The notes: a model not told the origin generated them from the letters alone. Numbered from the stretch's first letter, positions 21,440-33,099 are shown. The stretch is DNA of 64,000 nucleotides from Ophiura sarsii (GCA_035610835.1 JAYJML010000154.1:1-64000); one strand, 5' to 3'. Made by a program: numbers and translations.

Positions 21440-22150
21440 ATAAATCATATGCCATAAAAAATATGCGATCGTAACAGAAAAAAGTGCTGAACTTCTTTGC
21501 CTCCGACTATTCTTAATTAATAAGCTTACTACTTTATCTAGCCTTGATCATTGTTAATAGGTTCTCATAGCCATAATACCCATAGCCATTGTTAAAATTA
21601 AATAAGCTTATTCATGAATTATATAATTCAAAACTTGTGTTGACTGTTGTACCACTACCAGGGAGGTGTGGTTGTACACTTGCTCTCTGTCTGTTTTATG
21701 TGATAAATACGTGAAACGCAATCACATGAGATTTATTTATATGTAATATCCTTATTTATATCGTTACCTACGTAGCGAGCGGAATTTTATCTATCAATAA
21801 TATCATGATGTAATATTAATTTCCTAATTAGGGGTAATTTCTTGAAGGAACCAGAAACCGGAGTATCGAAAGGGAAAACAATAGTGTTGAGCGGTATAAC
21901 ATTGTTGTTGCGATATATAGGGAGTATAGGGGAGACGGGGGTTTATCGGAACAAATTTCACAAAAACAGCTGTATTTGACAAACAAATGTTATTCACCAA
22001 ACAGCAACTATACCAGTTTATAGGTACACATGTGGGCTACAAATGTCGCCCATAAAAATTACTGAATTTGTTTATTGTTACCAGGCGGGTGCCACTGTAC
22101 ACAGACTCCCATTGCCGAAATTGAAGCCTCTAGCGTGACAGCGCCCCCGT
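21440..22150. other. Non-coding DNA, no gene seen
   Basis: AT-rich. GGGGGTTTATCGGAAC near 21938 may be a decayed transposon end. No exon. Confidence 0.35.
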
Positions 22151-22152
22151 TC

Positions 22153-22265
22153 CAAGAGTTACACCACGCGTCTAAATTATGCTAATAAGTTACAAGAGTT
22201 ACATCACGCGTCTAAAGTATGCTAATGAGTGTGCGCCGTCATCTCAAGAGTTACATCGCGCGTAC
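22153..22265. repeat. Tandem repeat, about 40-50 bp unit
   Basis: CAAGAGTTACA(C/T)CACGCGTC followed by TAAA.TATGCTAAT is present at 22153 and 22193, with a third partial copy at 22245. Confidence 0.75.
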
Positions 22266-22489
22266 TCACGCCCACATGCCCATATATGGGGAGGCTTCAA
22301 TTTTGCGATTCGAATGTCCCCTCCCATTATATAAGCTCCCTGTTGTTACTTAGATAAGGGACCGTTCATTATTTACAGGGGCGGAAATTTCTTGTTGGGT
22401 GTGGGGGTATGATACGGTGTGGCCCCCCAAAAATGAAATTGAGCTGGTACCATCTTTGCGGTGCTGCGCACCGCACTCCGAGCTATGCT

Positions 22490-23038
22490 CGGACAGGGGG
22501 TGTATGAGGGGGGATGTGCCCCCCTGAGAAGTAGAAAAAAAATCAGTTTTCAAACTCATTTGGTGCGATCTGGTGTATACTTTTGACCAATATTGTATTG
22601 AAAAGCCATCGCTTATTTTCAATAAATATTTTGTTTTTTATCAATGCACGAAAGAAGTTGAGCAATTTTTTTATATGATATATTCTTGATTTTAGTATTA
22701 GATGATGTAAAAGCTCCAACAGGGGGAGTCTGAGGGGGATGTTCCCCCCTGAGAAGTAGAAAAAATTTCAATTTTCAAACTCATTTGGTGCGATCTGATG
22801 TATAATTTTGACCAATATTGTATTGAAAAGCCATCACTTCATTTTCAATAAATATTTTGTTTTTTATCAATGCACGAAAGAAGCTGAGCATTTTTTTAAG
22901 ATTGATATATTCTTGATTTGAGTATTAGATGATTTAAAAGCTCCAACAGGGGGAGTCTGAGGGGGGATGTTCCCCCCTCAGAAGTAGAAAAAAATTCAAT
23001 TTTCAAACTCATTTGGTGCGATCTGATGTATACTTTTG
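22490..23038. repeat. Tandem repeat, about 226-bp unit, 2.4 copies
   Basis: The block GAAGTAGAAAAAA...TTTCAAACTCATTTGGTGCG recurs at about 22529, 22757 and 22981 (spacings 228 and 224). Units also share GGGGGATGTTCCCCCCTGAG, itself a palindrome, and AAAGCTCCAACAGGGGGAGT. The first unit is joined to CAGGGGCGGAAAT-type sequence at 22376, resembling a hAT end. The frame at 22350-22622 is produced by this repeat. Confidence 0.8.
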
Positions 23039-23080
23039 CGGAGAGAGATTGTTATCTTTAGTTTCTTTTGATGATCACTT

Positions 23081-23234
23081 AGGGAGCACATCAAAACTCG
23101 ACCGCCCGGCAACCGCCGGTTCCGTGGGGTTCCCTGTGGTTGCAGCCGGTTTCAAAGTTGTTCTAAACAATGATATGCGGTCCAACCGAGCGGAACCGGC
23201 GGTTGCCGCGCGGTCGAATTTTGATGTGCTCCCT
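23081..23234. mobile_element. Short palindromic element, GC-rich
   Basis: AGGGAGCACATCAAAACTCG at the left is mirrored by CGAATTTTGATGTGCTCCCT at the right. Inside these, GGCAACCGCCGGTTCCG pairs with CGGAACCGGCGGTTGCC. About 154 bp; no coding capacity. Confidence 0.8.
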
Positions 23235-23242
23235 TATCATGC

Positions 23243-25806
23243 TTATATATACTAGAATTCGCGGTTCGTGGGTTGGGCGGTTCTCGGGTTGAGGGTTTAT
23301 GGGATGTGTATACTCTTAAAATTCAGTTATCACAGGTGCCATTAATATTCCAAATCCCCATAATACAGGAACCTCATGTGCCCTTAAATCCAGGTAGGCT
23401 ACCCCATGTGCATCCATGTAGTTCATCAGTACATGTGTTATTAATATTAGGCCTAGAATTAGGGTTTTATAATCAGTCAGGGCAAATTTCCACGGCAACC
23501 TGTCGAATATGGCAGCATACCGGATCCGGCAATATTGCTTTTTTTGCCATTGGTTATTTTTGTGAATTGAGAACCTACTTTTGCATGTTCAGTAAGGTGG
23601 TTTTATAAGTTAATTAGGTCAAAATGATAACCACTTATCATATAACATAAATTGCAAAATTTGTGGTATTTATTTTCGTGACTTTGAATCAGCAATATGT
23701 TCGCGAAATTAAATAGATCGCAAAATTAAGTCGTTTTTTGCCTCTAGCGTCTTTATTTTAAGTTGGGTGATCAAATAAGTTGATGAATCATGATGAGAAA
23801 ATAATTCCCTAAGTTTGACCAAAGCTCATAAATTTTGACAGTGAGGTTTTATATGTTTTAAAGCAAAATGCTTAATTAATTAATAGGAACACGTTATGTG
23901 TTAAACGTGTTACTTCGAACTAACCAGAATGGCTTCCGCGAGGGAAGAGGCACTACCTCACACATTCTTGGGCTCAGGAGAATCATCGAAGGTATACATT
24001 CTAATAATCTCTCTGCAGTCATTACATTCATTGACTTCAAAAAGGAATTCGACACCATACATCGTGGGAAAATGATCAAGATACTCAAAGCATACGGTAT
24101 CCCACAAGTCATAACAGATGCAATTGATGAAACCTACAAAAACACAAGAGCCAAAGTGATATCACCTGATGGCGACACGGAACTGTTCGACATCCTAGCA
24201 GGAGTACTCCAAGGAGATACCCTTGCCCCCTACCTATTCATAATCATCCTTGATTATTGCTTAAGAATAGCTATCAGTGGGAGAGAAGAGGAACTAGGAT
24301 TCACCATCAAGCCTAGACAAAGTCGAAGAATAGGGCCAAAGAAAGTCACGGATCTTGACTTTGCAGATGACATAGCGTTACTATCTGACACTAAGGAGCA
24401 GGCACAGAAGCTGCTGAAATATGTTGAGGAAGCAGCACTCAAAACTGGGCTCCACATGAATGCCAAGAAAACCAAATGTATGGTATTTCACCAAACACAA
24501 GCAGTACAGCTAAAAACCTCTGACGGATGTAACCTAGACAACGTAGAGGACTTCAAATACCTGGGAGCTTGGGTTGGTAGTAGCCAGCATGACATAAAAA
24601 TACGCAAAGCACTTGCTTGGAAGGCCTGCAATGCTCTGAACAAAGTGTGGAAATCCAGCCTCTGTCGAAAAATAAAAATCAGACTTTTCCAAGCTACTGT
24701 TCAAAGTGTTCTACTGTATGGAGCTGAAACATGGACCATCACCAACAGACTTAAGAAATCTCTAGATGGGTGCTACACTAGAATGCTGAGAACTGCACTC
24801 AACATAAGCTGGAAAGACAAGGTACCGAACAAAGACCTGTATGGAAAATTACAAAAGGTATCAGAAAGCATCACAGACCGAAGGATGAAATTTGCCGGGC
24901 ATTGCATGAGAAGAGAAAATGAAATAGTGTCTGACCTTCTGCTTTGGAGGCCTAAGCACGGACATATATCTGTCGGACGCCCAGCCTTAACATACTTGGA
25001 CGTCTTGGCGAAAGACACAGGACTGAAGGTTGAGGAGATGAAAGCATGCATGAGGGACAGAGTAGTTTGGCGAGCCATCACGAGGACCGTTCGAGAACGA
25101 CATAAGTAAGTAGTAGTAGTAGTATGTGTTAAACATGTTATTGTTAAAGTGATTGCGGATTGCGGTGGTATGATGCCAGTGCCTCAACATTCCATAGCGG
25201 ACCCATCTATGCGCGCAGGCCACAACGGGCCCTCATCATGCCTATCATGGATGGGGGGGGGGGGAGCTTCAGTCTGCATGCGCCAGGAATCAAACCCAGA
25301 CCTTGAGCGTGCAATTGTGTACAGTGTTGTAGTTTAACAGTATAGCAATTCGGATAGGCCCTAGGCCAATCATGGGATGTCTGTTATATAAATGGGAATG
25401 TTACATGGATATCGGTGTGCGCAAACATGCGTGATTTAAATACATATAATGATACGTTTAGGCATGCCTACGGAGGAATAATCAATGTCGACACACAGTT
25501 CTCAAGACGATGATCATGACGATAGACCCCTCCTCTCGCTGACTCTAAAACTAAAAGACCTCTGAACTAAGATCCCAATATAAAACCCTAGGCCTAATAA
25601 CACATAGGGCCTACTGAATTACATGGATATGCACATGGGGTAGCCTACCGTGATTTAAGGGCACATGAGGTTCCTGTATTATGGGGATTTGGAAATTATT
25701 ATATTAATGGCACCTGTGATAACTGAATTTTAAGAGTATACACATCCCATAAACCCCCAACCCGAGAACCGCCCACCCCACGAACCGCGAATTCTAGTAT
25801 ATATAA
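23243..25806. mobile_element. Large inverted-repeat element interrupted by a LINE
   Basis: About 180 bp at 23243-23420 (ACTAGAATTCGCGGTTCGTG ... CAGGAACCTCATGTGCCC ... CCCCATGTGCATCCATGT) is repeated in inverted form at 25621-25806 with few differences. The arms enclose 2.2 kb, half of which is the LINE insertion at 23913-25122. No transposase is recognisable in the rest. Likely a foldback or long-TIR DNA transposon. Confidence 0.75.
23913..25122 (+). mobile_element. 5'-truncated LINE (RTE-like reverse transcriptase) with 18-bp target duplication
   Basis: An open frame from the truncation point to TAA at 25107-25109 encodes the C-terminal two thirds of a non-LTR reverse transcriptase. It begins at NQNGFREGRGT and includes FIDFKKEFDTI, GVLQGDTLAPYLF, the catalytic LDFADDIALL (around 24353-24380) and the RTE-like tail (LLYGAETWTI, GHCMRRE, GRPALTYLDVL). 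There is no ATG start and no endonuclease domain, so it is dead on arrival. The 3' end is (GTA)n. TATGTGTTAAACGTGTTA at 23895-23912 and TATGTGTTAAACATGTTA at 25123-25140 are an 18-bp target duplication with one mismatch. No frameshift or stop in about 1.2 kb indicates a recent insertion. RTE versus RTE-X clade is not resolved. Confidence 0.9.
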
Positions 25807-26410
25807 TTATATAGGCCTAAATATTATTTGGCTTTGTTAGGCACGATGATCTTTTGTGGAGCACCATAACAAAATGGTAATCAAATAATCATTATATATT
25901 TCAAGGATATTGTTGACTATGTTATTTTAAGAGAAAGTGTTGAAATGGGCTCTCCTGCAATTTGTGCGTTTAGAATGGCTTGAACTCACAGATTCCAGGG
26001 AGGATGTTTTAATCTGTGAGGCTTTAGGCACACAAAAAACCCAGCTTCGCATATCCATCCCGCCCATGCTTTTTATGCAAAATCATGCTACATAAAATAA
26101 GATTTCTTTTGCAATTTTAGGCAAAATTCAGCACCAAATGTAGGCCTACTCCTTGTCCCCTGACACTACTAAATACTACCATTTTTAAGGGGGCTTCGCC
26201 ACCTGGACCCCTGAGGGGCCCGGCTAAGGCGGCCCCTGGACCCCCGGCCGCAAGACGCTCCACTCGCTTCGCTCTCATCGTCAATAAATATATCAGCCCC
26301 AGTAAATTTCAGTTCTGGCTCCGCGCCTGTGTATATGGTAGCATTGACCATGCTGACCCAAGTCAAGTTTACCTCCCGGTTTACCTTGATGCCTAGGATG
26401 GCTGATCCCC
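25807..26410. other. Non-coding DNA, no gene seen
   Basis: Contains a GC-rich patch at 26190-26290 (CCTGGACCCCTGAGGGGCCC and similar), possibly repeat-derived. No exon supported. Confidence 0.35.
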
Positions 26411-26605
26411 GGTGCTGCGTCCAAAACTAGGGTTTGTCCAAAACCCGGGTTTTGCCCTGCGCAAAACCCGGGTTTTGCGCAAGCCCCTATTGTCGAGCAT
26501 ACAAAAACGGGGCCTTGCACAATACCCGGGTTTTGTTCACGTTATTTCTGCGCAAAACCCGGGTTTTGGACAGTTACGAAAAACCCGGGTTTTGCGCAGA
26601 AATAC
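26411..26605. repeat. Cluster of CAAAACCCGGGTTTTG palindromes
   Basis: Exact CAAAACCCGGGTTTTG copies at about 26441, 26464 and 26556, plus close variants near 26426, 26525 and 26581. Spacers are irregular (about 7 to 70 bases) and unrelated. The preceding CTGATCCCCGGTGCTGCGTC links it to the inverted relative at 43236-43335. The two frames crossing it translate the palindrome as repeated KPGF. Confidence 0.85.
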
Positions 26606-27651
26606 GTCGTGCAGTTCATGCATGGCATACTGGTTGTTTGTTATATATAGCGGGGAATATCAGTGATCTTGTTGTGACTGCCGTTTCTATGGAAACTATT
26701 AGACTTTGGTTTTATTATTTGATGTGGTTTTATATTGTTTAATGAATTAATGAATGGTTCAATGGGCCGTGAGACACATTTTTGCAATTGTTCCTGATGT
26801 GTGTTGAGTGAGTGTAAATATTAGGCCCTATATAATATACTGATTAACTTGTAGGCTACTTAAAATTAAAGTTAGGAGTGGGGGTGGCACTCAGATTAAA
26901 ACGTGGATGTGGTTTTTTTTACGACAACACGTGTATGGAAACTTTACTTTCTATAAGGAGTTTAACCCCGAATCATTTGGATGTTTAGTTAATTATAAAT
27001 ATTTGAGTGGGAGGAATGGGTATATCACTGTGGTTAAATATCTTCAGAGCTCAAAATATTCGCAACATGTGGGTTTCGCGTGGGAAGGGCACTTGCATGT
27101 ATGTTGGATGATTTACCCCCCCCCCCCCCTTAACCCTAATGAACACTGGTACCACAACCATAATCACAATTGATAGTTGCATAGATTCACGGGTCTTTAC
27201 TTCTAATACCCGCATCTGGGGCGGGATGCCATGCCTGTGATCGGAAGGGGGAAATCCCACTAGTAGTATAACATGCATTACCCAGATTTTATTTTGTATA
27301 GGTCGCCCTATCGAATATGGTCACGGGGTTCTATATATTAAGGGGGTGCAGTGAGTCCTTTTAGCGGATTTCCTTATTTCAATGATATTCGAGCTGAATT
27401 CAGGCCTATACTATATAATTCAGCATGTGTTGCATTTCACCTAATTGCATTCGGTTTGTCCTCATTTTTGTCTGTTTTCATCTTTTATTTGTGGCCTCTC
27501 TCACTCCGGCCTGCGGCATATTGAAGGTGTGCCCAGTAAATTAAAACGTCGACTTCCAGCTGTCAACTTGCCGCCAAGTCAGCTCAGAAGTTGCGGGGGT
27601 GCCGAAGTTTTAGGATGTATGAATTTGGCCGGTATATCACAAACTGGGGTT
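26606..27651. other. Non-coding DNA, no gene seen
   Basis: Includes a C-run at 27118-27129. No splice-bounded exon or element ends were recognised. Confidence 0.35.
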
Positions 27652-28050
27652 TACACTGACATTGGAAACGGGTATAGGTATGTGCCGCGCTGAACAACAC
27701 TTTTTATCTGCTGCTACATGTACCGCTATGACCCTCTTTGAGCCCGTATCAGTTCTTAAGACGCCTATTCCATTGAACATTCAAAAATCGCGAAATTTTG
27801 CGTTCCAAAGCCGCAATTATTCTTCGAACATTTTGCGTTCTAAAACAACAACAAAAAACCACATTTGCGCTGTTTCTTATCAAAATTGAATAGTCCAGTT
27901 CTCAAGACCTTCCTTTTTCGAGAAAAAAAATCAGTTTCTAAGACCCTATTTTTTGTCATAAAATCCACTCCGAGTTCAGATCTGTAGCCCCCCCCCCCCC
28001 CCCACCTCCCCTTTTTTGAGACCCTAGACAGCACGCACACTCCTACCCAA
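27652..28050. repeat. Dispersed repeat, copy B
   Basis: Same family and orientation as 16275-16735 (GACATTGGAAACGGGTATAG, GTATGTGCCGCGCTGAA, CAGTTCTCAAGACC, then a C-run). Copy B lacks the internal duplication of copy A. Confidence 0.65.
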
Positions 28051-28185
28051 AAAACGTCGTGTACCAGCTCCGCAGTTTTACCGCCAAATTACATAATTAT
28101 ATGTTGTGCAGTGGTGGAACTTCAGATTTTCCAACTAGCCAGTCGGGCAAGTAACTCACAGAATTTACCTGCCCGACAAAAATTC

Positions 28186-28376
28186 CACCAGCCCAAGGTT
28201 TTTTCATAATATTTTGCAGCAAACAATTAAGAGCAAGTACTTTTAAATTACAATTACCTGTTTTTGTCTTTATTGTACGATGTTCCACTGTAACCCTATA
28301 GCCCGTAACAGCTCCTCGTATTCATCATGTTCTTCAATCAAATATTCTTTAATCTCCTATCCACCTGATCTCCTTG
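28186..28376 (+). repeat. Flanking direct repeat, left copy (about 190 bp)
   Basis: ATTCCACCAGCCCAAGG to CCACCTGATCTCCT is repeated at 30957-31150 in the same orientation with about ten small differences. The pair brackets the minisatellite exactly. Confidence 0.88.
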
Positions 28377-30956
28377 AGACTTGGTATCAATTGAAGATAG
28401 CAACCTACTCTGATAGACTTTCTATCTATTGAAGATAGCAACTTACTCTGATAGACTTGGTATCTACTGAAGATAGCAACTTACTCTGATATACTTGCTG
28501 TCTACTGAAGATAGCAACTTATTCTGATAGACTTGGTATCAATTGAAGATAACAATTTACTCTAATAGACTTGCTATCTACTGAAGATAGCATCATATGT
28601 TAATAGCTTTGGTACCAATTGAAGATAGCAATTTACTCTGATAGACTTGCTATCTTCTGAAGATATGAAATTACTCTGATATACTTGCTATCTACAGAAG
28701 ATAACAACTTACTCTGATAGACTTGATATCTCCTGAAGATAACAACTTACTCTGATATACTTGCGATCTTCTGAAGATAGCAACTTACTCTGATATACTT
28801 GCTATCTACTGAAGATAACAACTTACTCTGATATACTTGCTATCAATTGAAGATAACAACTTATTCTGATAGACTTGGTATCAATTGAAGATAACAATTT
28901 ACTCTAATAGACTTGCTATCTACTGAAGATAGCATCATATTTTAATAGCTTTGGTATCAATTGAAGATAGCAATTTACTCTGATAGACTTGCTATCTTCT
29001 GAAGATAGGAAAATACTCTGATATACTTGCTATCTACAGAAGATAACAACTTACTCTGATAGACTTGATATCTCCTGAAGATAACATAACATAACATAAC
29101 ATAACAATTAATATTTATATAGCGCTATTCCATCTAGATCATAACAACTTACTCTGATATACTTGCTATCTACTGAAGATAACAACTTATTCTGATAGAC
29201 TTGGTATCAATTGAAGATAACAACTTATTCTGATAGACTTGGTATCAATTGAAGATAACAATTTACTCTAATAGACTTGCTATCTACTGAAGATAGCATC
29301 ATATTTTAATAGCTTTGGTATCAATTGAAGATAGCAATTTACTCTGATAGACTTGCTATCTTCTGAAGATAGGAAAATACTCTGATATACTTGCTATCTA
29401 CAGAAGATAACAACTTACTCTGATAGACTTGATATCTCCTGAAGATAACATAACATAACATAACATAACAATTAATATTTATATAGCGCTATTCCATCTA
29501 GATCATAACAACTTACTCTGATATACTTGCTATCTACTGAAGATAACATCTTATTCTGATAGACTTGGTATCAATTGAAGATAACAACTTATTCTGATAG
29601 ACTTGGTATCAATTGAAGATAACAATTTACTCTAATAGACTTGCTATCTACTGAAGATAGCATCATATTTTAATAGCTTTGGTATCAATTGAAGATAGCA
29701 ATTTACTCTGATAGACTTGCTATCTTCTGAAGATAGGAAAATACTCTGATATACTTGCTATCTACAGAAGATAACAACTTACTCTGATAGACTTGATATC
29801 TCCTGAAGATAACATAATTTAACATAACATAACAATTAATATTTATATAGCGCTATTCCATCTAGATCATAACAACTTACTCTGATATACTTGCTATCTA
29901 CTGAAGATAACAACTTATTCTGATAGACTTGGTATCAATTGAAGATAACAACTTATTCTGATAGACTTGGTATCAATTGAAGATAACAATTTACTCTAAT
30001 AGACTTGCTATCTACTGAAGATAGCATCATATTTTAATAGCTTTGGTATCAATTGAAGATAGCAATTTACTCTGATAGACTTGCTATCTTCTGAAGATAG
30101 GAAAATACTCTGATATACTTGCTATCTACAGAAGATAACAACTTACTCTGATAGACTTGATATCTCCTGAAGATAACATAATTTAACATAACATAACAAT
30201 TAATATTTATATAGCGCTATTCCATCTAGATCATAACAACTTACTCTGATATACTTGCTATCTACTGAAGATAACAACTTATTCTGATAGACTTGGTATC
30301 AATTGAAGATAACAACTTATTCTGATAGACTTGGTATCAATTGAAGATAACAATTTACTCTAATAGACTTGCTATCTACTGAAGATAGCATCATATTTTA
30401 ATAGCTTTGGTATCAATTGAAGATAGCAATTTACTCTGATAGACTTGCTATCTTCTGAAGATAGGAAAATACTCTGATATACTTGCTATCTACAGAAGAT
30501 AACAACTTACTCTGATAGACTTGATATCTCCTGAAGATAACAACTTACTCTGATATACTTGCGATCTTCTGAAGATAGCAACTTACTCTGATATACTTGC
30601 TATCTACTGAAGATAGCAACTTACTGTGATATACTTGCTAAATCATTTACTGAAGATAGCAACTTATTCTGCTAGACTTGGTATCAATTGAAGATAGCAA
30701 TTTACTCTGATAGATAGCTACATACTCTGATAGACTTCGTGTCTACTGAAGATAGCAACTTACTCTGATATACTTGCTATCTACTGAAGATAGCATCTTA
30801 TTCTAATAGACTTGGTATCAATTGAAGTTGAAGATAGCAATTTATTCTGATAGAATTGCTATCTTCTGAAGGTAGAAAATTACTCTGATATACATGCTAT
30901 CTACAGAAGATAACAACTTACTCTGATAGACTTGATATCTACTGAAGATAGCAACT
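28377..30956 (+). repeat. Minisatellite, 38-bp unit, with 364-bp higher-order repeat
   Basis: Units of about 38 bases (GAAGATAGCAACTTACTCTG then ATAGACTTGCTATCTACT) run without interruption. Variant units recur in a fixed order, making a higher-order repeat. The marker TAATAGCTTTGG occurs at 28601, 28943, 29307, 29671, 30035 and 30399 (steps 342, 364, 364, 364, 364). The 364-base version carries a ~55-base LINE-tail insert (CAATTAATATTTATATAGCG), absent from the first copy. Each unit contains GATAG(N)nCTATC-type complementarity, so single units can form hairpins. No coding frame. Confidence 0.93.
29083..29142 (+). repeat. LINE-tail insert inside the minisatellite (first of four)
   Basis: (ATAAC)n then AATTAATATTTATATAGCGC and TATTCCATCTAGATC interrupts the 38-bp repeat. 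The same insert recurs at about 29447, 29811 and 30175, exactly 364 bases apart. It is the TATAGCGC tail of CR1/L2-like elements. Confidence 0.85.
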
Positions 30957-31150
30957 TATTCCACCAGCCCAAGGTTTTTTCATAATATTTTGCAGCAAAC
31001 AATTAAGAGCAAGAGTACTTTTAAATTACAATTACATGTTTTTGACTTTATTGTACGATGTTCCACTGTAATCCTAGCCCGTAACAGCTCCTCGTATTCA
31101 TCATGTTATTCAATCCAATATTCTTTAATCTCATATCCACCTGATCTCCT
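30957..31150 (+). repeat. Flanking direct repeat, right copy
   Basis: Second copy of the 190-bp segment at 28186-28376. Confidence 0.88.
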
Positions 31151-32288
31151 ATATCATCATGACACACGGACACAAAAGTTACCCGCTTATGGCGGGCGAG
31201 CGGATCTTATTTCCATCCCTGATGTTGTGCCCTTAAAGTAAATTCTCTCTCCCCCCACCAGTTGTAGTCGAGTCTGAACCTCTCTAGTCTGAGTCCTTAC
31301 CAGTATCAGAAATGTACCTCAATCATATAGCACAATAAATGTGAAGTCAAAGTTGTTCCTCGGTTTACCATTCATTTTGCTGTCTACTAATAGGCCAACA
31401 TATCAGTGATGTCAACATGATGAATTTTAACTTTCGCATCCCCATACATGGAAAATATTGATGCCATGAAATTATAGACATAAGAATTGATTCAGATATT
31501 CAAAAAGTGTCTAGAAGTTATAAGGTGTTCTATTCTGTAGGCATGGTAGGGCAACCCTTCCCATGCCGTTTCCCTAAATTCTATCAATTTTTTAAGAGCG
31601 CTGTCACAGGAAGCTGAACATTGCCAATGAAATATCCTTTTTGTAGGAAATGTTATCATTTTGTTTAACAGTATACTATATACTGACACAAAACACCTAA
31701 CGACCATTTACAAACAGCCTTCTATTTCATATGTTTATTATAACTTTAATTTTGGTTCCTTCAAATTGTGTTTTATTGCTTGTAACAGTTATCAATAGGT
31801 ATTTCCAACAGCATAATTTAAGTCTTAAATTGCATTTATGGTGATTTATGACATTGTTTATAAACTGTTGAAGATTGGATGACTAAATAAATAAATATTT
31901 AATACTGCAAAATATTATTATTAACTGGACTCGGGCACAATTCATGAGTCCCTAAGTGCCCATGTCCTTCACCTCCAAGTCTGAGTCCTTCAAAATGGGG
32001 ACTCAAGACCGGTTTTGAGTCCAAGTCCGGACTTAAGTATCCCACACCCAATAATTTTGACAAAATTGGCTATATTATTTAATATTAATGGCAAGTCAAA
32101 GTGCCAACAAACAATAGGTATAGAGATGGTGTAGAATGTTTATACCCATCAATAGAAAGTCCGCTGTTTTCAGCTATTTTGTCTTCAATACATAGGTTTT
32201 GAGCCAATCTCTCCACGATTATGTAGGCACATTTATTGCTAGTAACAAAGCATTATGGGATTTTGCATCTCTTTAAATTATTCTTCAT
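31151..32288. other. Non-coding DNA, no gene seen
   Basis: AT-rich, with short TAAA and TTA runs. No exon or element boundary supported. Confidence 0.4.
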
Positions 32289-32620
32289 ATACATTTATTT
32301 ATTTATTTAATCTTTCTTTATTGAGGGTAAACAGCTTCAGTGTCAAGCACTGCTTTCCAAGCAGGCCCTCATTTCACAGAGAAAAATACATAATTATTTA
32401 CAATATATATATACATGGAATATAACAACTATTTACATAAATATATACAGAACCATCAGATAAATTCAGCAAGGAAATGCAGAATTGTAATATACTTTAG
32501 AACACAAAATTTAAATTCCATGGATCTTTGTTTTAAATTGTTGCACTGACATATTCTCAAGTTCGGTTCTGATTGTTGATGGCAAGTTGTTCCAGGCATA
32601 TGCTGCCCTAACATGAAACG
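32289..32620 (-). mobile_element. LINE 3' end (minus strand), CR1/jockey-like tail
   Basis: On the minus strand the segment ends GGGCCTGCTTGGAAAGCAG, GCTTGACACTGAAGCTG, TTTACCCTCAATAAAG, then (AAATAAAT)n. That is the style of 3' end of CR1/jockey-type LINEs. The upstream part decodes to WNNLP-like remains (near 32590, GCCTGGAACAACTTGCC on the minus strand). Confidence 0.55.
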
Positions 32621-32650
32621 TTCGCATACCTCATGTTAGGGCAGCATACA
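32598..32650. repeat. Hairpin, 19-bp arms
   Basis: TATGCTGCCCTAACATGA and TCATGTTAGGGCAGCATA flank an AACGTTCGCATACC loop. Confidence 0.75.
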
Positions 32651-32789
32651 ATTGAGATATGATATGGTTGTATACATTATGGCAATGTTCTTTAAAAAAA
32701 AGTATCGGCATGCTGTAAAATGAGGGGACACAAATTCTGATTCAACTGAACACAGCTTTATTTTTACACTCCACCCAACCCTTATATAT

Positions 32790-32997
32790 CAGTGGCGGAT
32801 CCAGGATTAAAATTCACGGGGGTTGACACAAAAAAAAAATCGTAAAAGGTCCCCAATTTTTTTCAAAAAAAAACTGCGGCAAATGTACCGACGGAACCTA
32901 CCCATGTCTCTGAAAAAGGTAAAGTGGTACACAAAAAAAGGTATATTGTCAAATTTTACAGGGGGGCGCCAGCCCCCTCCACCTGTATCCGCCACTG
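32790..32997. mobile_element. hAT-like MITE (CAGTGGCGGAT ends)
   Basis: CAGTGGCGGATCCAGG at 32790 is mirrored by CCTGTATCCGCCACTG at the right. The flanks (TTATATAT and TATATGAG) are similar but do not give a clean 8-bp duplication, so class assignment rests on the ends. Confidence 0.65.
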
Positions 32998-33099
32998 TAT
33001 ATGAGGGGCATTCAATAAGTTCTACCTCCTACCTTCATAACTTTGTTCTAATATTTAATTAGCCACTCTTATGAACTGTGTTTTCCGTTTATGGTATAA

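Noticed and set aside
23013..23608. Two plus-strand frames of 80 and 111 codons
   Set aside because: They run through a palindromic MITE and the arm of an inverted-repeat element; no family features.
26411..26605. CRISPR-like spaced palindromes
   Set aside because: Spacing is irregular, the repeat is only 16 bp and perfectly palindromic, and copies degrade; there are no cas-type genes.
28377..30956. Array could be mistaken for a CRISPR
   Set aside because: Units are contiguous 38-mers with no unique spacers, variants recur in higher-order pattern, and the genome is eukaryotic. It is a minisatellite.
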